DNA of 64,000 bases, from NCBI GenBank assembly GCA_914767715.1, contig OU612075.1:20026001-20090000 (forward strand), written 5' to 3'. The notes below the pieces were generated by a model. The model ran no database searches. It was not told the origin of the DNA and saw nothing but the letters and a program-made list of their open reading frames with translations. Shown piece by piece: positions 23,641 to 37,800 of this stretch. Source of the DNA: Membranipora membranacea. Taxonomy: Eukaryota > Bryozoa > Gymnolaemata > Cheilostomatida > Membraniporidae. A program made the translations under genes and the position numbers. How positions within the stretch are numbered: position 1 is the stretch's first letter; each line of letters begins with the position of its first letter.

Positions 23641-25304
23641 AAGACCATCTAAATCAGGAGGAGATAAGATCATCTAAATCAGGAGGAGATAAGAGCATCT
23701 AAATCAGGAGGAGATAAGATCATCTAAATCAGGAGGAGATAAGACCATCTAAATCAGGAGGAGATAGATCATCTAAATCAGGAGGAGATAAGACCATCAA
23801 AATCAGGAGGAGATAAGACCATCTAAATCAGGAGGAGATAAGAGCATCTAAATCAGGAGGAGATAAGAGCATCTAAATCAGGAGGAGATAAGAGCATCTA
23901 AATCAGGAGGAGATAAGATCATCTAAATCAGGAGGAGATAAGATCATCTAAATCAGGAGGAGATAAGATCATCTAAATCAGGAGGAGATAAGAGCATCTA
24001 AATCAGGAGGAGATAAGATCATCTAAATCAGGAGGAGATAAGATCATCTAAATCAGGAGGAGATAAGACCATCTAAATCAGGAGGAGATAAGAGCATCTA
24101 AATCAGGAGGAGATAAGATCATCTAGATCAGGAGGAGATAAGACCATCTAAATCAGGAGGAGAAAAGAGCATCTAAATCAGGAGGAGATAAGACCATCTA
24201 AATCAGGAGGAGATAAGATCATCTAAATCAGGAGGAGATAAGATCATCTAAATCAGGAGGAGATAAGAGCATCTAAATCAGGAGGAGATAAGATCATCTA
24301 GATCAGGAGGAGATAAGATCATCTAAATCAGGAGGAGATAAGATCATCTAAATCAGGAGGAGATAAGATCATCTAAATCAGGAGGAGATAAGATCATCTA
24401 AATCAGGAGGAGATAAGATCATCTAAATCAGGAGGAGATAAGATCATCTAAATCAGGAGGAGATAAGACCATCTAAATCAGGAGGAGAAAAGACCATCTA
24501 AATCAGGAGGAGATAAGACCATCTAAATCAGGAGGAGATAAGATCATCTAAATCAGGAGGAGATAAGATCATCTAAATCAGGAGGAGATAAGACCATCTA
24601 AATCAGGAGGAGAAAAGACCATCTAAATCAGGAGGAGATAAGACCATCTAAATCAGGAGGAGATAAGACCATCTAAATCAGGAGGAGAAAAGAGCATCTA
24701 AATCAGGAGGAGATAAGACCATCTAAATCAGGAGGAGATAAGACCATCTAAATCAGGAGGAGAAAAGAGCATCTAAATCAGGAGGAGATAAGACCATCTA
24801 AATCAGGAGGAGATAAGATCATCTAAATCAGGAGGAGATAAGACCATCTAAATCAGGAGGAGATAAGAGCATCTAAATCAGGAGGAGATAAGATCATCTA
24901 GATCAGGAGGAGATAAGACCATCTAAATCAGGAGGAGAAAAGAGCATCTAAATCAGGAGGAGATAAGACCATCTAAATCAGGAGGAGATAAGATCATCTA
25001 AATCAGGAGGAGATAAGATCATCTAAATCAGGAGGAGATAAGATCATCTAAATCAGGAGGAGATAAGAGCATCTAAATCAGGAGGAGATAAGATCATCTA
25101 AATCAGGAGGAGATAAGAGCATCTAAATCAGGAGGAGATAAGAGCATCTAAATCAGGAGGAGATAAGACCATCTAAATCAGGAGGAGATAAGACCATCTA
25201 AATCAGGAGGAGAAAAGAGCATCTAAATCAGGAGGAGATAAGACCATCTAAATCAGGAGGAGAAAAGATCATCTAAATCAGGAGGAGATAAGAGCATTTA
25301 AATC
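23641..25304. repeat. 25-bp minisatellite array 2, about 66 copies
   Basis: Same 25-bp unit as array 1, with the same variable base and the same 3' end (GAGCATTTAAATCCTGAG). The left edge abuts the end of unit 1, so this is the tandem-duplication junction. The order of variants differs from array 1, so the arrays have been reshuffled since the duplication. Confidence 0.98.
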
Positions 25305-28300
25305 CTGAGATTCTCCAGGATCTTACATGGTATCCGTTCCCATATTTTATGCTCTCAAAACAGTGTCAATGGCTATGGTAGGGGTTTGCAGTTTTGGGTA
25401 AATTGTCAAATTTACATAAAAATAATTTTGTTAACAACCTCTGGTTCCTGTGTCTGATTTTTCACACAATAGATGCAATACGTCACCGACATCCTGCTTC
25501 ACAGCTTTTTTGTCACTGATTGTAATAAATCCATTCATCTGTCTTTGATTAACATAATTATGGTTGGGTCTTATGTCTCATAGTCTAGTCAAGGACTCGC
25601 AAAGTACATCCAAAATATCTTTAGGGAGTTTAGGATGACAGTTTGCTAATTTGTGTCTGCTGTTTGAACATGTAGAGGAACAGTGTTCAAACAGCTGCAC
25701 ACACACTGAGCTGTTGCCTTGGCAAGACTCAACAGATCTTCATCTTCTCTGTGAAATGTTTACCAGTTAGATATTTCAAGTACTGGATAGTAATGTACAC
25801 AGATACTTAGTGACATACTCCAGACTGGTTTGGCAGAAATATTAAAGTTTTATTAGAAAAATCAATTATGATAAGATGGGCTCAATAGTACACAAGTTCC
25901 CAAACTTGCCACGTAATGACCCAAGTACATGATGTTGAGATAATTCGGCAACATGTTTTGGTTAGGAGTAAAGCTCTAATTATTCTTTTATGTTTTTATC
26001 AAATCAGGAGTTGTTCCCTCACATGACAGGGATGAACAACTCTTGCAAAATTTGAAAGATACCATGTCATATATCCATAAATGCATATTATAATAAGTAT
26101 GCATAGATGCAGCAGATAATGTGTACTTTTAACTTGTCATACTGTTGGCGGCCTTAATAACTACTGGATACCATTATTCCTGTACTATTCACTGAAGCTC
26201 ATTAAAAAGAAATTGACATTTTCATCCAGTGAATACTAAACAGTAGGGCAACATTAAAGGGTCAAGGTTTCCATACATAATCCAAACAGTAAAGCGACTT
26301 CTCACCCAAAACCAAGAGGTTCCGTAATCATTACATCAAGTCTTTTGTGAGAGTGCCATGGGGAATTATCATCAAATTGCATTGTGATGCCGTGAATAGA
26401 TTTGCTTTTATTCCACAAATATAAATGGCCCTGGCTGCAAACTTGGCACAATTACTTGAATTAAGTTTGTGCTGCAATATCTATTAATGTGAACTTTATG
26501 CATGCGTATTTCTCTTTGCTGATGACAGTAACCCTAGCAGTAGGTTGTAATTCATATTGACTTATTGTGAAAATTTGGTCTGGATAATTTCCTCAACATT
26601 TCTCACTGTTGCCGTTTTCATGTGCACAGCAGTGTGAGTGTGAGATGTTATTGATTGTTGAGTGATCAATCTTAAGGGCATTTACCCTGAAACCCAGTGC
26701 AGGATTGAGAGGGATGCTCTTAGAAAACAAGTTTTCTCACCCCTTCTTTTCCTTTTTTGTGCAATTGATCTAAAATTTCAAATCAATGATGGTCTGATAT
26801 GTTCACATCAATATTGGTATATTTGCAATTGCATTGTAATTAAATGACGCTCGCAATTTTGACAATACAGATAAATAAATTTAAAAAATGTCACCTTGCT
26901 TCTCACCCAAATTTCTCCTCCACCACTGTCCAAGCAGTCCATGTTTTCCTAGAAAACAGCAAAATAAATATGATGGTCAGTTGGCTAATTCACCTAATGT
27001 CTTCACCAGCTGCAAGTGTATTTTTAGATAATTAATGTTTTCGTCATCTGCAATGTGACAGGTCCGCATGCAATTCAGGTCTGTAAACCTGACACTCCCA
27101 CGAATATTACCCCTGTTTGTCTGTCTTTTATACAATAAAAATCGTCTTAACAGACATTTTCATGCAATGAAAAGACAAAGCACAGCATCATAGACCAATT
27201 CTAAAGTCAATGAACTAAGACATGCAATTCTGCAAAACGAAAAACCGACAGCGCAATGGTCCTCAGAGATGGCAGCACACCTGTGTTTGTGCTATGCCAT
27301 TTTAATGGTGCACCTCAGGGTTTACGCTGTGCTGCAGCTGTTCACAAAAAAACTCGTGCAGTCTGTTACACGTGCAATACTGAAGTTCCAGTAGCATGGT
27401 ATCAGAAAAAGTGTATTGACAACTATGATTTACATGTACCAGATGAAACAGCGAATAAATAACTAAGTTTATGCGTGAAAATGAAGTCGCATTGAACACA
27501 GATTCTACAACTTTAGGTGAATGTTTTTAAATTGTTTTTCTTGATCTCCCATTTTTTCTTCCCTCCTCTCTCTCCCACAACCTTGTTGACTTATCATATG
27601 TCTGTTTTAGCAATATTATTTTCAAAATATAATCTGAAGTTTGATCGTCTATGCCACATATTTGTAATTATTGGGCGTCAGAGTGAATTTCAAATACGAC
27701 ACAATTTTTATGGGTGTGATGTTAATTTGAGAAATATGCCAAGACCATGAGAAGCAAGAACACTTGAAAAGTGATAGTAACAGAAGGGAACCATACATAC
27801 ACGAAAGAATGATTTGATGGTAGGGCATAATTTTCAACCAACTCACTAGAGTCAATGATTAAGGTCATAGTTGGATAATTTCATCTTATAAATCTTTGTA
27901 TTTTCTGCTAAAAGAAGGGCCAAAAAGAGACATAGTAATTGGTAACTTGAAGTGTAAAGTGATAATGATTTCAAGTAATTGAAACTTTGACCTTCTATTT
28001 TTTGTAGGGCTCTCAAAAATCAGCAATTAACAGACTTAATGCTTTGAAATTCATCACATCTTTGTAAGAGACGTTCTACCAGTCCTTATAAACAAACGAC
28101 CTGGCACACCATTCACAACTGATCCATACTGTGAGCGTGTATATGTAGGTACGTATATAGTGTGGGAAAACTGTATGGAGTTTTTAACGGTAAACTTAAT
28201 ACAACGTCAACCTAACGCTTACTGCTTTACTGCAGGTTTTCATCCTGATTATGAAAAATGTTGTGTAGGAGGGCTATTGGGTTCCCATAGAAGTGTTGTC

Positions 28301-30080
28301 ACAATGCTGCAAGCTACAGTTGACCACAACTCCTGCTTATTTATTTTATTTGTTTATGCCAGCAAGCACGCTAATCATGTTGTTTTCAATTGAGATAGAC
28401 TTGCAGATAGGAATGCATTTTCAAGATAAATGATGGCGATTCTCAGATATGATTGAAATCCCAATCGACTGATTTACATATATTCTGGATAATTTCATCA
28501 ACCCAAGGGAGAGAAAATTGTATTTCTGACACTGTTGTTGCTTGCACGTGCATAGTAGCATGAGTGTGAGCGGTTGCTGAGCGAGGGGTTAAGAGGGCAT
28601 TCACCCCCTAAAATTAGTGGCGGATAAAACTTTTGGAGCACCCACCGATTTCCTTAAGTTACAATCCAACGAAATTTTCTCATCCACAACAGTTGATGCA
28701 ACATGTTCATCCTTTATAGGTTGAACTTTTTGTTGTACCAGTAAACTTACTTGAGGAATAACTAAACAATTAATAATATTTTCTAAATTCTTTCATCCCC
28801 TCGTGAGTGGCCTCAATCCACCACTTCCTCTTCCGTCATCAAAAAAATTGGGCCTGACTATTCTGAGATCTTGAGTGATGGAGACATTTATTTGGCTAAT
28901 TAATCTACTATTTATTATGTCCAAAACACTTAACCATCCAAGCTGCAATGCGATTGTCTGCTGCAATGCGATTGATTGTCTTGCAAGCAATGTCAGTCGG
29001 TCACTCCCAAACTCCCAGGGTTATATGTCTATACACTGGCCTATGTATTTTATTATGTGTTTTCATATGCAGAAAAGCTGATAACTTAAACATGAGCAAT
29101 AAGTAAGCCTCATCAGCCCTGCACCAATAGCATTTTCGCACCCTTTTTTTCGATTCAACTAATCTGCTTTGCGCCTGGAATTCTTTTTCGCAGATAAAGT
29201 TGAGTTTTTCTTGCATTTCCAAGATCAAGAATTTATCCATACTCAGGTATATTGACCGGTCAGAAGATAAACATTTTATGTACATTCTAAAATCATTATA
29301 ATTATAATGGCCAACAATAGAAAGGAGTTTAATTACATGATGCTCAATTTTTTCAAAATAAGTAATTCCCAGAGGAATATTTGCAATATGGTTTGCAAAC
29401 CCCCCCCCTCCGTTGCCGCATCGATGAGGAAGTTGACACAGTTCTCATGATTAGTGTCCAACTGACCCAGTGATGACTTGTGATACAAGACTTGCATGCA
29501 TGAGAATCAATTAAGTCTGTTGCATTTGATATTTTTTGCTTTCAATAATTCTGAAAATAGTATTGCAAGACAGCCCATATTCATTATGCTAGGCACGTGT
29601 TCCCTCCCACGAGTCTACGATTTTATCCAGATTCATAAAGATTGGCTACATTTGACTCTCAGTAACCAGGGTTAATACCAAAAGTTGTCAGACGAATAGA
29701 GCTTATTACAGTTTTACCAGCATTGTGTTTTTGAATGAAACATAAGCTTTTAGTTCCAAAATGGGGATGTAGAGATAAAAAACTATACAGGGTGTGCTTT
29801 ATAGTATATTTACATCTTTTACTCATAAAAAGCATATTTATAAACATCAAGTATTTACATTCTTAAAATTGTCAGAATAATTGTGAATGCAACACAGTCA
29901 AATTTATTTACAACAAATGTATTTACAAATAATACAGATGGAACTTACTTTGACACGAATCATTTTTTTATGAAATTTACTATGAGTAGAATGTAAGCGA
30001 TCCATGAGTAACAGAGAGGTAACAAATCAAGCCGATTGTGAAAAATAGGTTGGAAATGAAGGAAAGATATATATGCAGAT
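25305..30080. other. unit 2 non-coding left part
   Basis: CACGTG-type modules at 26619 (CATGTG) and 28545. The frame 29001-29285 is the twin of 19894-20157. No gene with conserved reading frame across all three units. Confidence 0.5.
28480..29030. repeat. composite CACGTG module
   Basis: Begins TCTGGATAATTTCATCAACC, then a CACGTG with downstream GCATGAGTGTGAGC, then GAGGGGTTAAGAGGGCATTCACC. About 200 bp further comes TCAATCCACCACTTCC, and the end is TCACTCCCAAACTCCCAGGG. The same order is seen at 32500-33010, 37210-37715 and, without the CCCAAACTCCCAGGG end, 43850-44400. Confidence 0.65.
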
Positions 30081-30545
30081 TCATTCTTCATCACTCTCTT
30101 GTAATGCTGGCATTTTTTGGGCTCTATTATTAATAGACGATGATAAAATGTTCTTTTTGGGCTTTGGTGTCAAAACATTTATCCAAGATTTCACATCTTT
30201 GGACGGAATAATTGTCAATGAATTAATTAATGAATGAATGGGAGTTATCCTTAGTGTGTGATCGTCTAGCTGGGTGACCTGCGTCTGTTTGAGGTTGATG
30301 TATTTCTGGCAGGTGTTACGGGAGGATTTTGAGCTCAATAACATGAAGTGATCATATCCGTTATTATAGACTTTTGCGCATACAGTAATTCTTCGCTTCT
30401 CTTCTGATACGATGGTGAGTATTTCAGATTTCTTGACATAGTCGGTGGAGTTATCTTTATTTTCTTGCTTCTGTTTGTAAAACTCTTTCATAGTTGGTAT
30501 TCTGGGATGTTCTTGAACGTCTTCAGTAAAGACTGCTGGCGGCAT
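30081..30545 (-). CDS. PH-like small protein family, member B2 (154 aa)
   Basis: Intact. The likely start is ATG at 30543-30545 (MPPAVFTEDVQ), because a splice acceptor (TTGTTTACAG) sits 10 bases upstream. The frame can be read 11 codons further but would cross that acceptor. It has HPRIPTMKEFYKQ near residue 15, the strands SEILTI, RRITVCAKVYNNG, DHFMLL, KYINLKQTQV, LRITP and LTIIP, a Trp helix (KSWINVLTP) and the tail ALQESDEE. The loop between the last strands reads IHSLINS where B1 and B3 have INGIDAGH. The cause is AATTAATTAATGAATG at the DNA level, a small local rearrangement that kept the frame. Expression site and partners are unknown. Confidence 0.82.
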   Translation of the reverse strand: MPPAVFTEDVQEHPRIPTMKEFYKQKQENKDNSTDYVKKSEILTIVSEEKRRITVCAKVYNNGYDHFMLLSSKSSRNTCQKYINLKQTQVTQLDDHTLRITPIHSLINSLTIIPSKDVKSWINVLTPKPKKNILSSSINNRAQKMPALQESDEE

Positions 30546-30555
30546 TGTATTTACG

Positions 30556-31049
30556 CTGTAAACAAAAGAGAAAGTCATCAGTCAACAAATATCCAGTTGT
30601 TTTTTAGCATTGGGCACTGCTATCTGCACAAGTTGGGACTGGCATATGCGCCCACACTCATTCACTCTTCTCACTTCCCCCATGGAACCTTCGGCAAATT
30701 TGAAATTTGTTGCTCTAGTCTTAAGCCTAGATTCCAATGTGTGAGGCGAGATTTCCAGTGTGATTTAACACAGTCAGTGGATTAAGAGAATTTTTGAAGA
30801 AAAAATTAGCAATAACTCTTACCTTTTGGTGATGTTTTGTCAAAGGAAAGATAATTTAAGTTAACAGCTTGCTATATTGTGATGCTATCTGCAGATAAAT
30901 CAAATTCGTTTTTCAGCCGTAACGATTGTGCTTGTGCTCTGTCAATGCTGTGAACAATAATTAATGCTGTTTGTAAATGTCTGCTTATTTATATGAGTTT
31001 AATGCATGATGTCACATGATTGCTAAGTTAGGATTGCACTGATAGCCTC
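30556..31049 (-). promoter_or_regulatory. intron, untranslated exon and promoter of B2
   Basis: Intron 30556-30822 (donor CAAAAG|GTAAGAG at 30823). TATA-like CTCATATAAATAA at 30985-30997, CRE-like TGACATCA at 31007-31014, GATAGCCTC (plus letters) at 31041-31049. Spacing is the same as in B1. Confidence 0.55.
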
Positions 31050-31489
31050 AGACACCCAAGGATAGTTTGGGAGGTGATGGTGTTGCCTCGTCAATGGTTA
31101 GGAAGAAGATGACAGTTGCTGAGGCTTTATTGATCAATTCCTCTGACATGAATATTTTTTATGTGGTAATAATATGAGGCCTTGATGTGATGAGCTGCAT
31201 GCAAGCCATTACTGGACCTCTCCTTGTCACAAAGCAAAGCAATCCACAAATTCTTAGATCATCATAGTGTCGATAATGTTGTATTTGGTTGTTTATTTTT
31301 CTGATCTAAAAGATGGCGAGTATCATTAATACAGATCTCTTCATATTTCGATGTTTCGCCTGACACCTAGCTAACCAATATAAAAATATTGAAAAAGACA
31401 TGATGAAAGCTTACATGGGGTTATGTAAGTGCCCAGTAAAAGTTTGTTTGATTTTCGATTTTCACAAAAAAATTTCTGCTCACACATTT

Positions 31490-32000
31490 GTATTATTTTT
31501 ATTTTTGTCTTTACTTTTGTTTTTATTATTATTATTAATATTATTATTAATTTTATTACTATTATTACAGTTAATTATTAACATTTGATTGAATATTGAA
31601 TTATTACAGTCCTCTCTCAGACAGCTAAGCTTGAGTTTTGGTTTTTTTTCACAAAAAATATTCTGCAAAAATGTTTACTGACTGAACTAAATCAAGCTTG
31701 GCTATTTGACAGGGATACTCAAATAATCGAATATTCAATCCAATGTTATTAATTGACTGTAATAATAATAATTATGATACTTTTAATAAATATAATATGA
31801 TATAAAATTGTGTATTTGTTATAAATATTATCATTTTAACAGTAAATGATTAACATTGGATTGAATATTGAATTATTTGAGTCTCGTTATCAGATATCCA
31901 AGCTTGCATTTTGGTATTTATTCACATTAAATATTCCGGAAAAATTTATACTTGCTGAACTAAATATTGAAATAGTTTAAATTATTTCTAAATTAATTGC
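31490..32000. repeat. AT-rich hairpin cluster, unit 2
   Basis: Counterpart of 22340-22860, with the same three ~60-bp elements in alternating orientation separated by ATT-type microsatellite. Frames 31400-31588 and 31480-31668 run through the microsatellite and are not genes. Confidence 0.7.
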
Positions 32001-32778
32001 ATTCATATAATAGGACCATTTTATTTTGAATGATCGTTGTAGATAATATCTGATGAACATCTCAATTTCAAAGCTGAATCATTTTCTTCGATGACATATC
32101 TAATATGATAGGAAATGCAACAACTAATATCAAATTGTGTAAGTTTCTGTTCCGCAACGTAGGTCAGCATATGAAGCATGCGAACGTATATGCGCTTTGC
32201 ACAAACCGTTGTAGAAATTGCTTGCAGGAACAGGATTTTGACTGAAAATCACAAGTGATGAACAGGGTAGGGTTTTCATCATAATTTTTTTAAAGATTTT
32301 GTTGAGGTACTAGTAGAATCCCTCAGGAATAATGTCACAAAGCCTTGGGCCCCTGATGACCAATATTCCTGCATTAGTATTGTCTGCAAACAGTTTTTAC
32401 ACCAACACAAAACTGTAGCTTCAATGAATGTAAACCTGGGTACCTATGTATTTTTCATGGTTATCTATATTGATTCTCATAATCACTATTGACTCACTTT
32501 GCTGCAGTCTGGATAATTTTAACAACTCAGTAATGTAAGCACTGAACTGTGTACACTGCTGCTGTTATCACGTGCACAGCCACATGAATGTGTACTGTTG
32601 TTGAGTGAGGAGTTAAGAAGGCATTTACCTCTCTACCCAGTGGTGGATTTGGTGGGAACCTCTTGAACGTTCAACTGTTTTCAAAATTTAACTTGAAAAT
32701 CGATGCTGTTCAGATATTTCTCATATAAATAACAGTTGATGCATTATAAATTCTCTCAAAACTGATAATTTGTGTTTT

Positions 32779-34839
32779 ACATAATAAAGTAATTTCATTT
32801 AAATATGCATTGCCCTCGCTCTTCTCTACGACTTCTTCCCCGTGCCAGTGGCCTTGATCCACCGCTTCCCCCATCTTTCTGAGAATTCTTTGTCTGTTCG
32901 TTCTGAGAGCTGGAAAAATGAGACTTTTAGTGAGCTAATAAACTAATAATACTATTTTTAGACTGTGACTGTCTCGCATGCAAAGCCAGTCACATTCCAT
33001 ATTCCCAGGGCAATAAGTGCGCATATCCTAGCTATTATATCATCTTCTCCTGCATTGATAAGCTGATAACTTGGTCATCAGAACTTGGTCAGCTTTCTCA
33101 TCCCTGCGCCATTAAAAAACTTTCCTTGACTTCTTGGAGTTTGAAGTACCCCTTGGATCTAGTCATTTAATATTCCAATATCGTGCTAGACATGATTAAC
33201 TTTTCAATCTGGTTAAGTTTAATGTCCCGTTCAAAAAATCGAATAGGATTTTTATTTTCACAAAAGATAGATCCCGGAAAGATTTAAATCAAAATATTGA
33301 ATTATTTTGTAATTACAGTGATGCAGTTAGAAAAATATTTCCTGGAAACGATCATATTAGGTAAGAACTGTGGAATATCTCAATCCACTGCTGGATCATG
33401 ATCATTTTCTCTGAAAATGGCAAAAAAAAACTTCAACAATATTGGCATAATTTTCACTTGATGAGAATGTTTTACAAAATCAGCCTTCCGAGAAAAAACA
33501 AAAAAAATGAAAAAAAAACAATCAAGCTGACGAAAAAGATAATCAGAAAAATTAAATTTGAATGATTTATAATTCATGACTGAACGTAAATTAAATGGAA
33601 TATTGTTAAAAGAAGATGCTATGATATTTTCTAAAAAGTTATTTGAAGTTGGGTGTAGCTTGACCATGTCTCTCAGATTGATATCGTGCAAAAAAATTAA
33701 AAATTTCTAACAAAAGTGGTGGACATTTCTTGTTTATCAATTGATGTCCAGTAATGCTAATAAGTTATATGTTGAGCACTGGTAAAGGTAAAAGGTGTAA
33801 CGACCTTGATAATTCGTTAGTTGGTACCAGGTAATATAATATTCAATGTATCAAATAACACCTCAAATTTATTGTGATTTTTGTCCAGTATTTATTAGAA
33901 GCTCAAAACATATTGGCACTTGGTCTCTATGTTTATTTCATTGAAGTTTAAAAATGAACATAATATGTTCCACCCGTTGAAAGCCCCCTATAATGAGGAG
34001 CAACTTCTGACACAACCCCATATAGAAATTCCTGGCGCAGCAATGGTAGTTTTGATTAAAGAACACAGAATTCACCTAAAGGTGAACACAAACGAAAGTC
34101 ACAGTTTTCATCCTGATTTTCAAATGGCTTGTTCAGGTGCTACTGACTGCAATATATATTTAACACTAAAAATTCTATAGCACTTCAGGGTTAAAATTAT
34201 GTATAGTGTTAGAAATTGTCTCCCAGCTTAGCTATGTGGCACCAGCTCAATAACCTACCACATCCAAATACTTTTAGATACTGACTTTTTCCACAAAAAT
34301 ATATAGAGATTTTGACCCTGAAGTGCTATGCAATTTTTCAGTTTAAATGTATATATTACATCACTACCACAGAAGTAGCGGCCAGACTATATATTGCTTC
34401 AGTACAATTTGGGAGTATTTTAGAATATTGCCACAAAAAATTTGGCGATCAAACCTGGGTATGCATTTCTCATTGTCATCTATATATTGATTGTCAGTTA
34501 AGAGTATAAATCTATAATCCTATTTTGATATAGTCTGGATAAACGAACTGGATTTCTCCTACTGCTGCCGTTTTCACGTGCATAGCAGTATAAATGTAAA
34601 CCTAGGTATGGGTTTCCCAAAGTCAAATATATTGATTCTCAGTTAATAGCATAATCCTTATTGTCCTGTTTCGATGGATAATTTTATCAACTCAAGGTTG
34701 AGATACTGACACTGCTGCCGTTTTCACGTGTAAAGCAGCATGAGTATGAGCTGTTGTTGAGTGAGAAACTAAGAGGGCATTTACCCCTCTAGACAGTGGT
34801 GCATTGCGGAAATCCTATTTTTAAACATTCAACTAATTT
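32779..34839. other. spacer between unit 2 and unit 3
   Basis: 32780-33110 is the second half of a composite CACGTG module. 33150-33900 is AT-rich with no recognised content. 33920-34180 has an open frame of 86 codons whose end overlaps a dispersed phrase (TTTTCATCCTGATT), so I doubt it. 34440-34800 has two further modules. Confidence 0.5.
34440..34800. repeat. two CACGTG modules in tandem
   Basis: GCTGCCGTTTTCACGTG occurs at 34564-34580 and again at 34714-34730. Each is preceded by a CTGGATAA/TGGATAATTTTATC phrase and a TTGATTNTCAGTTAA phrase, giving a period near 150 bp. Confidence 0.75.
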
Positions 34840-37800
34840 TGGGCTTGACAACATGTTTTGGTCAAGCTCCAAATTATTCTTTTATTTTCTTATTGAGTAA
34901 GGAGTCGTTCCTTCACATGATAGGGATGTACAACCCTCGCAAACATCGAAACCTGCGATGTCTTACATTCATGAATACATTAGTATGTATAGATGGAGCA
35001 GATACTGTGTTATTTTATAGTGTTACACTGATTATGGCCTTGAAAACAACTGGATACCTTTTTTTCTTGTTCCAGTCACAAATGCCCATTAGTGAAAAAG
35101 GGCAACGTTAAAGTGTTATGGTTTCCCATGCTTTTTATACAAGCGATTCAGATGAAGCAACTCTTCCTCCAAAGCCAAGCCAGTTTTCATGATCATTTCA
35201 TCATGTCTTTTGTGAGAGTGACATGGCGGATTATCATCAAATTGCATTTTGTCCCCGTGAATAGATTAATGTTTTTTCACCAATATTGTTATCCCTGGCT
35301 ACAAATTGGGCGCAACTTGAACCTACAGTCAGTTTGTTCTGCAACGTCCATAAACGTGAATCTTATACATGCATGTTCTCTTTGCTGATGACAGTAAATC
35401 TAGCAGTAGGTTGTAACCCGTATTGACTTATTAGGAGAATGTGGTCTGGACAACTTAATCGCCTATGGATGACAGCTGCACATTTCATGTGCACAACAGC
35501 GTGAATGTGAGCTGTTGTTGGAGCGTTTACCCTGAAACCCAGTGAAGGATTGAGAGGGATGTTCTTAAAAAGCAAAACTTTCCTCACCTCATTTCCCTTT
35601 GTTGCGCAATTGTCCTAAGATTTCAAATCACTGTTGTTCTGATATGTTCACATCAACACTGGCATATCTGCAAATGCATATAATTAAATGAAACTCACAA
35701 TTTTGACAATTCAAGTAAATGAACTAAAAAGATTGGACCCTGCTTCTCTCCTAAACTTCCCTCCACCACTGCCTGTACTGTTGGCCAAGCGGTAGTTTCC
35801 TAGAAAACAGCTGAAATATATGATGGTCAGTGCGCTAAATCACCTAATAGTCTTCACCAGCTGGGAGTGTATTGGTATTGGTTGTGAGAGATGGCAGCAC
35901 ACCTGTGTTTGTGCTATGCCATTTAAATGGTAAACCTTAGGGTATCTGCTGTGTGGGTATCCGCTGTGTGAAAATTCTGTACTGCAGCCGTTAACTCCAA
36001 ACTCGTGCAGTCCGTTGCACGTACGTGCTCTGAAAATTTCATTGCCGAAGTTACAGTAACATAGTATCCGACAAAACATATTGAAACCAAGATTTACTTA
36101 CATACACCAACTAAAACGGTCAAAAATAATTATTTATAATAATGTATAAAAACGAAGTCGCAATGATCACAGGCACTACAAAGTTTTGTGAATGTTTTTC
36201 TTGATCTCCAATATTTTTCTTTCTCTCTCTCTCCCTTGTTGATATTTTGATATTTGACAATCTATTATTGATTAGGCCTTGTTTTGCTGGCTAGTTATCA
36301 TGTCTGGTCCGTGATTCCCTCAGCAATATTTTTATAAAATAAAAGTAACCTGCTGCATTGATATCATCTATGACACATCAACAATTGTTGGGAGAGTGAA
36401 TATCACATAAATTTCAGAACTATGCTATGCTATGAGAAGCATGAATGGATGAAAAGTGATAGTAACTAAACACACCATACAAATCTGATAAAATAATTTA
36501 ATGGCAGGGTATTATATCAACCAACCCAATCGCCCATTAAGGATAAACATAGAGTCCATGATTAAACTCATACATGGATGATGACCTCTTATGACTCTTT
36601 TCTGCTAAAATAAGGGACCATAAAAGACAAAGTAATCGGTAACTTGATTTGAAATACAGAATAAAGTGAAATGTTTTCAAGCGATCGAAACTTTGACCTC
36701 CATTTCTCACACTTCAGTTTTTGATAAGGCTCTCAAAACTGGAATTTGGCAGTAATTAGATATTATATATTAGAAAGGCTTGAAAAGTTTTGCCTGTTTT
36801 ATAAACTGAGGACCTGGCGCACTATTTTCAGCCCAACCATATAGGAGCGCATATATGTATGTATGTACCATAGCGTGGGAAAATTTAGTGGAAATCTTAA
36901 CTGGTTTAATTGAATTAATACAACATCAACCCAAAGGCTGTACTATTTCTCAAGCCAGTGTTTTCATCCTGATTTTTTAAATGTTGCGCAGGAGGACAAA
37001 TTGATTCCCATAGGAATTTTCACGATGCCGCAAGCCACTGTTGACAAATACTCCTGTTACTTTGGTTTATAAAAAAACCCTGCCAGCTAGCACGCTAATC
37101 ACACACAGTGCATTTTTGATGTTTTGCAATTAAAATGGCTTTGCACCTAGGTATGCATTTTCTAAATAAATGAAGGTGATTCTCAGACATGATTGTAATC
37201 CCTATTGACTGATTAGCATATAATCTGGATAATTTCATCCACTCATGGGAGAGAAAATTGAATTTCTGACACTACCGCCCTTTTCACGTGCACAGCAGCA
37301 TGTGTGTGAGCTGTTTTTGAGTGAGGAGTTGAGAGGGCAGTCACCCCGAAAACCAGTGGTTGATTATGAAGTGGAGCTTTTGGAACACCCGCCAACTTTC
37401 TCAAGGCGCAATCAGATGATATTTCCTCATCCGCAACAGTTTAAATTATAACTTTTGCTGTACAAGTAAAACAACTTGTGAAATAACTAGGCTTTTAATG
37501 AATTTCCCTCATTTTATTCAAATGTTTCATCCCCTTGTGCATATCCTCGATCCACGACTTCTTCTTCTGCCTTGGAAAATTGGGTCTTTTCATTGAGTGA
37601 TTGAGACATTAGGCTAATTTATCTACAATATTAAATCCAGAACACTTATCCTTCTATACTGCAATGTGACATTCTCGCATGCAATGCAAGTTTGTCACTC
37701 CCAAACTCCCAGGGTTTTATGTCTATACACTACACTGCATATTATATGTTTTTATATGCAGATAAGCTCATAACTTAAACACAAGATATATGTCAGCCCC

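Larger units (their letters stand above)
23641..32778 (+). repeat. block B, unit 2 of the tandem duplication
   Basis: Near-identical to unit 1 from array 2 to about 32778, where unit 1 instead runs into array 2. It carries the intact gene at 30081-30545 and the 720-bp segment lost from unit 1. Confidence 0.9.

Noticed and set aside
23641-25304. CRISPR-like array
   Set aside because: The units are contiguous 25-bp repeats with no unique spacers.
33920-34180. 86-aa plus-strand frame
   Set aside because: Its end overlaps a dispersed phrase found near 28240 and 36960, and there is no homologue or splice support.
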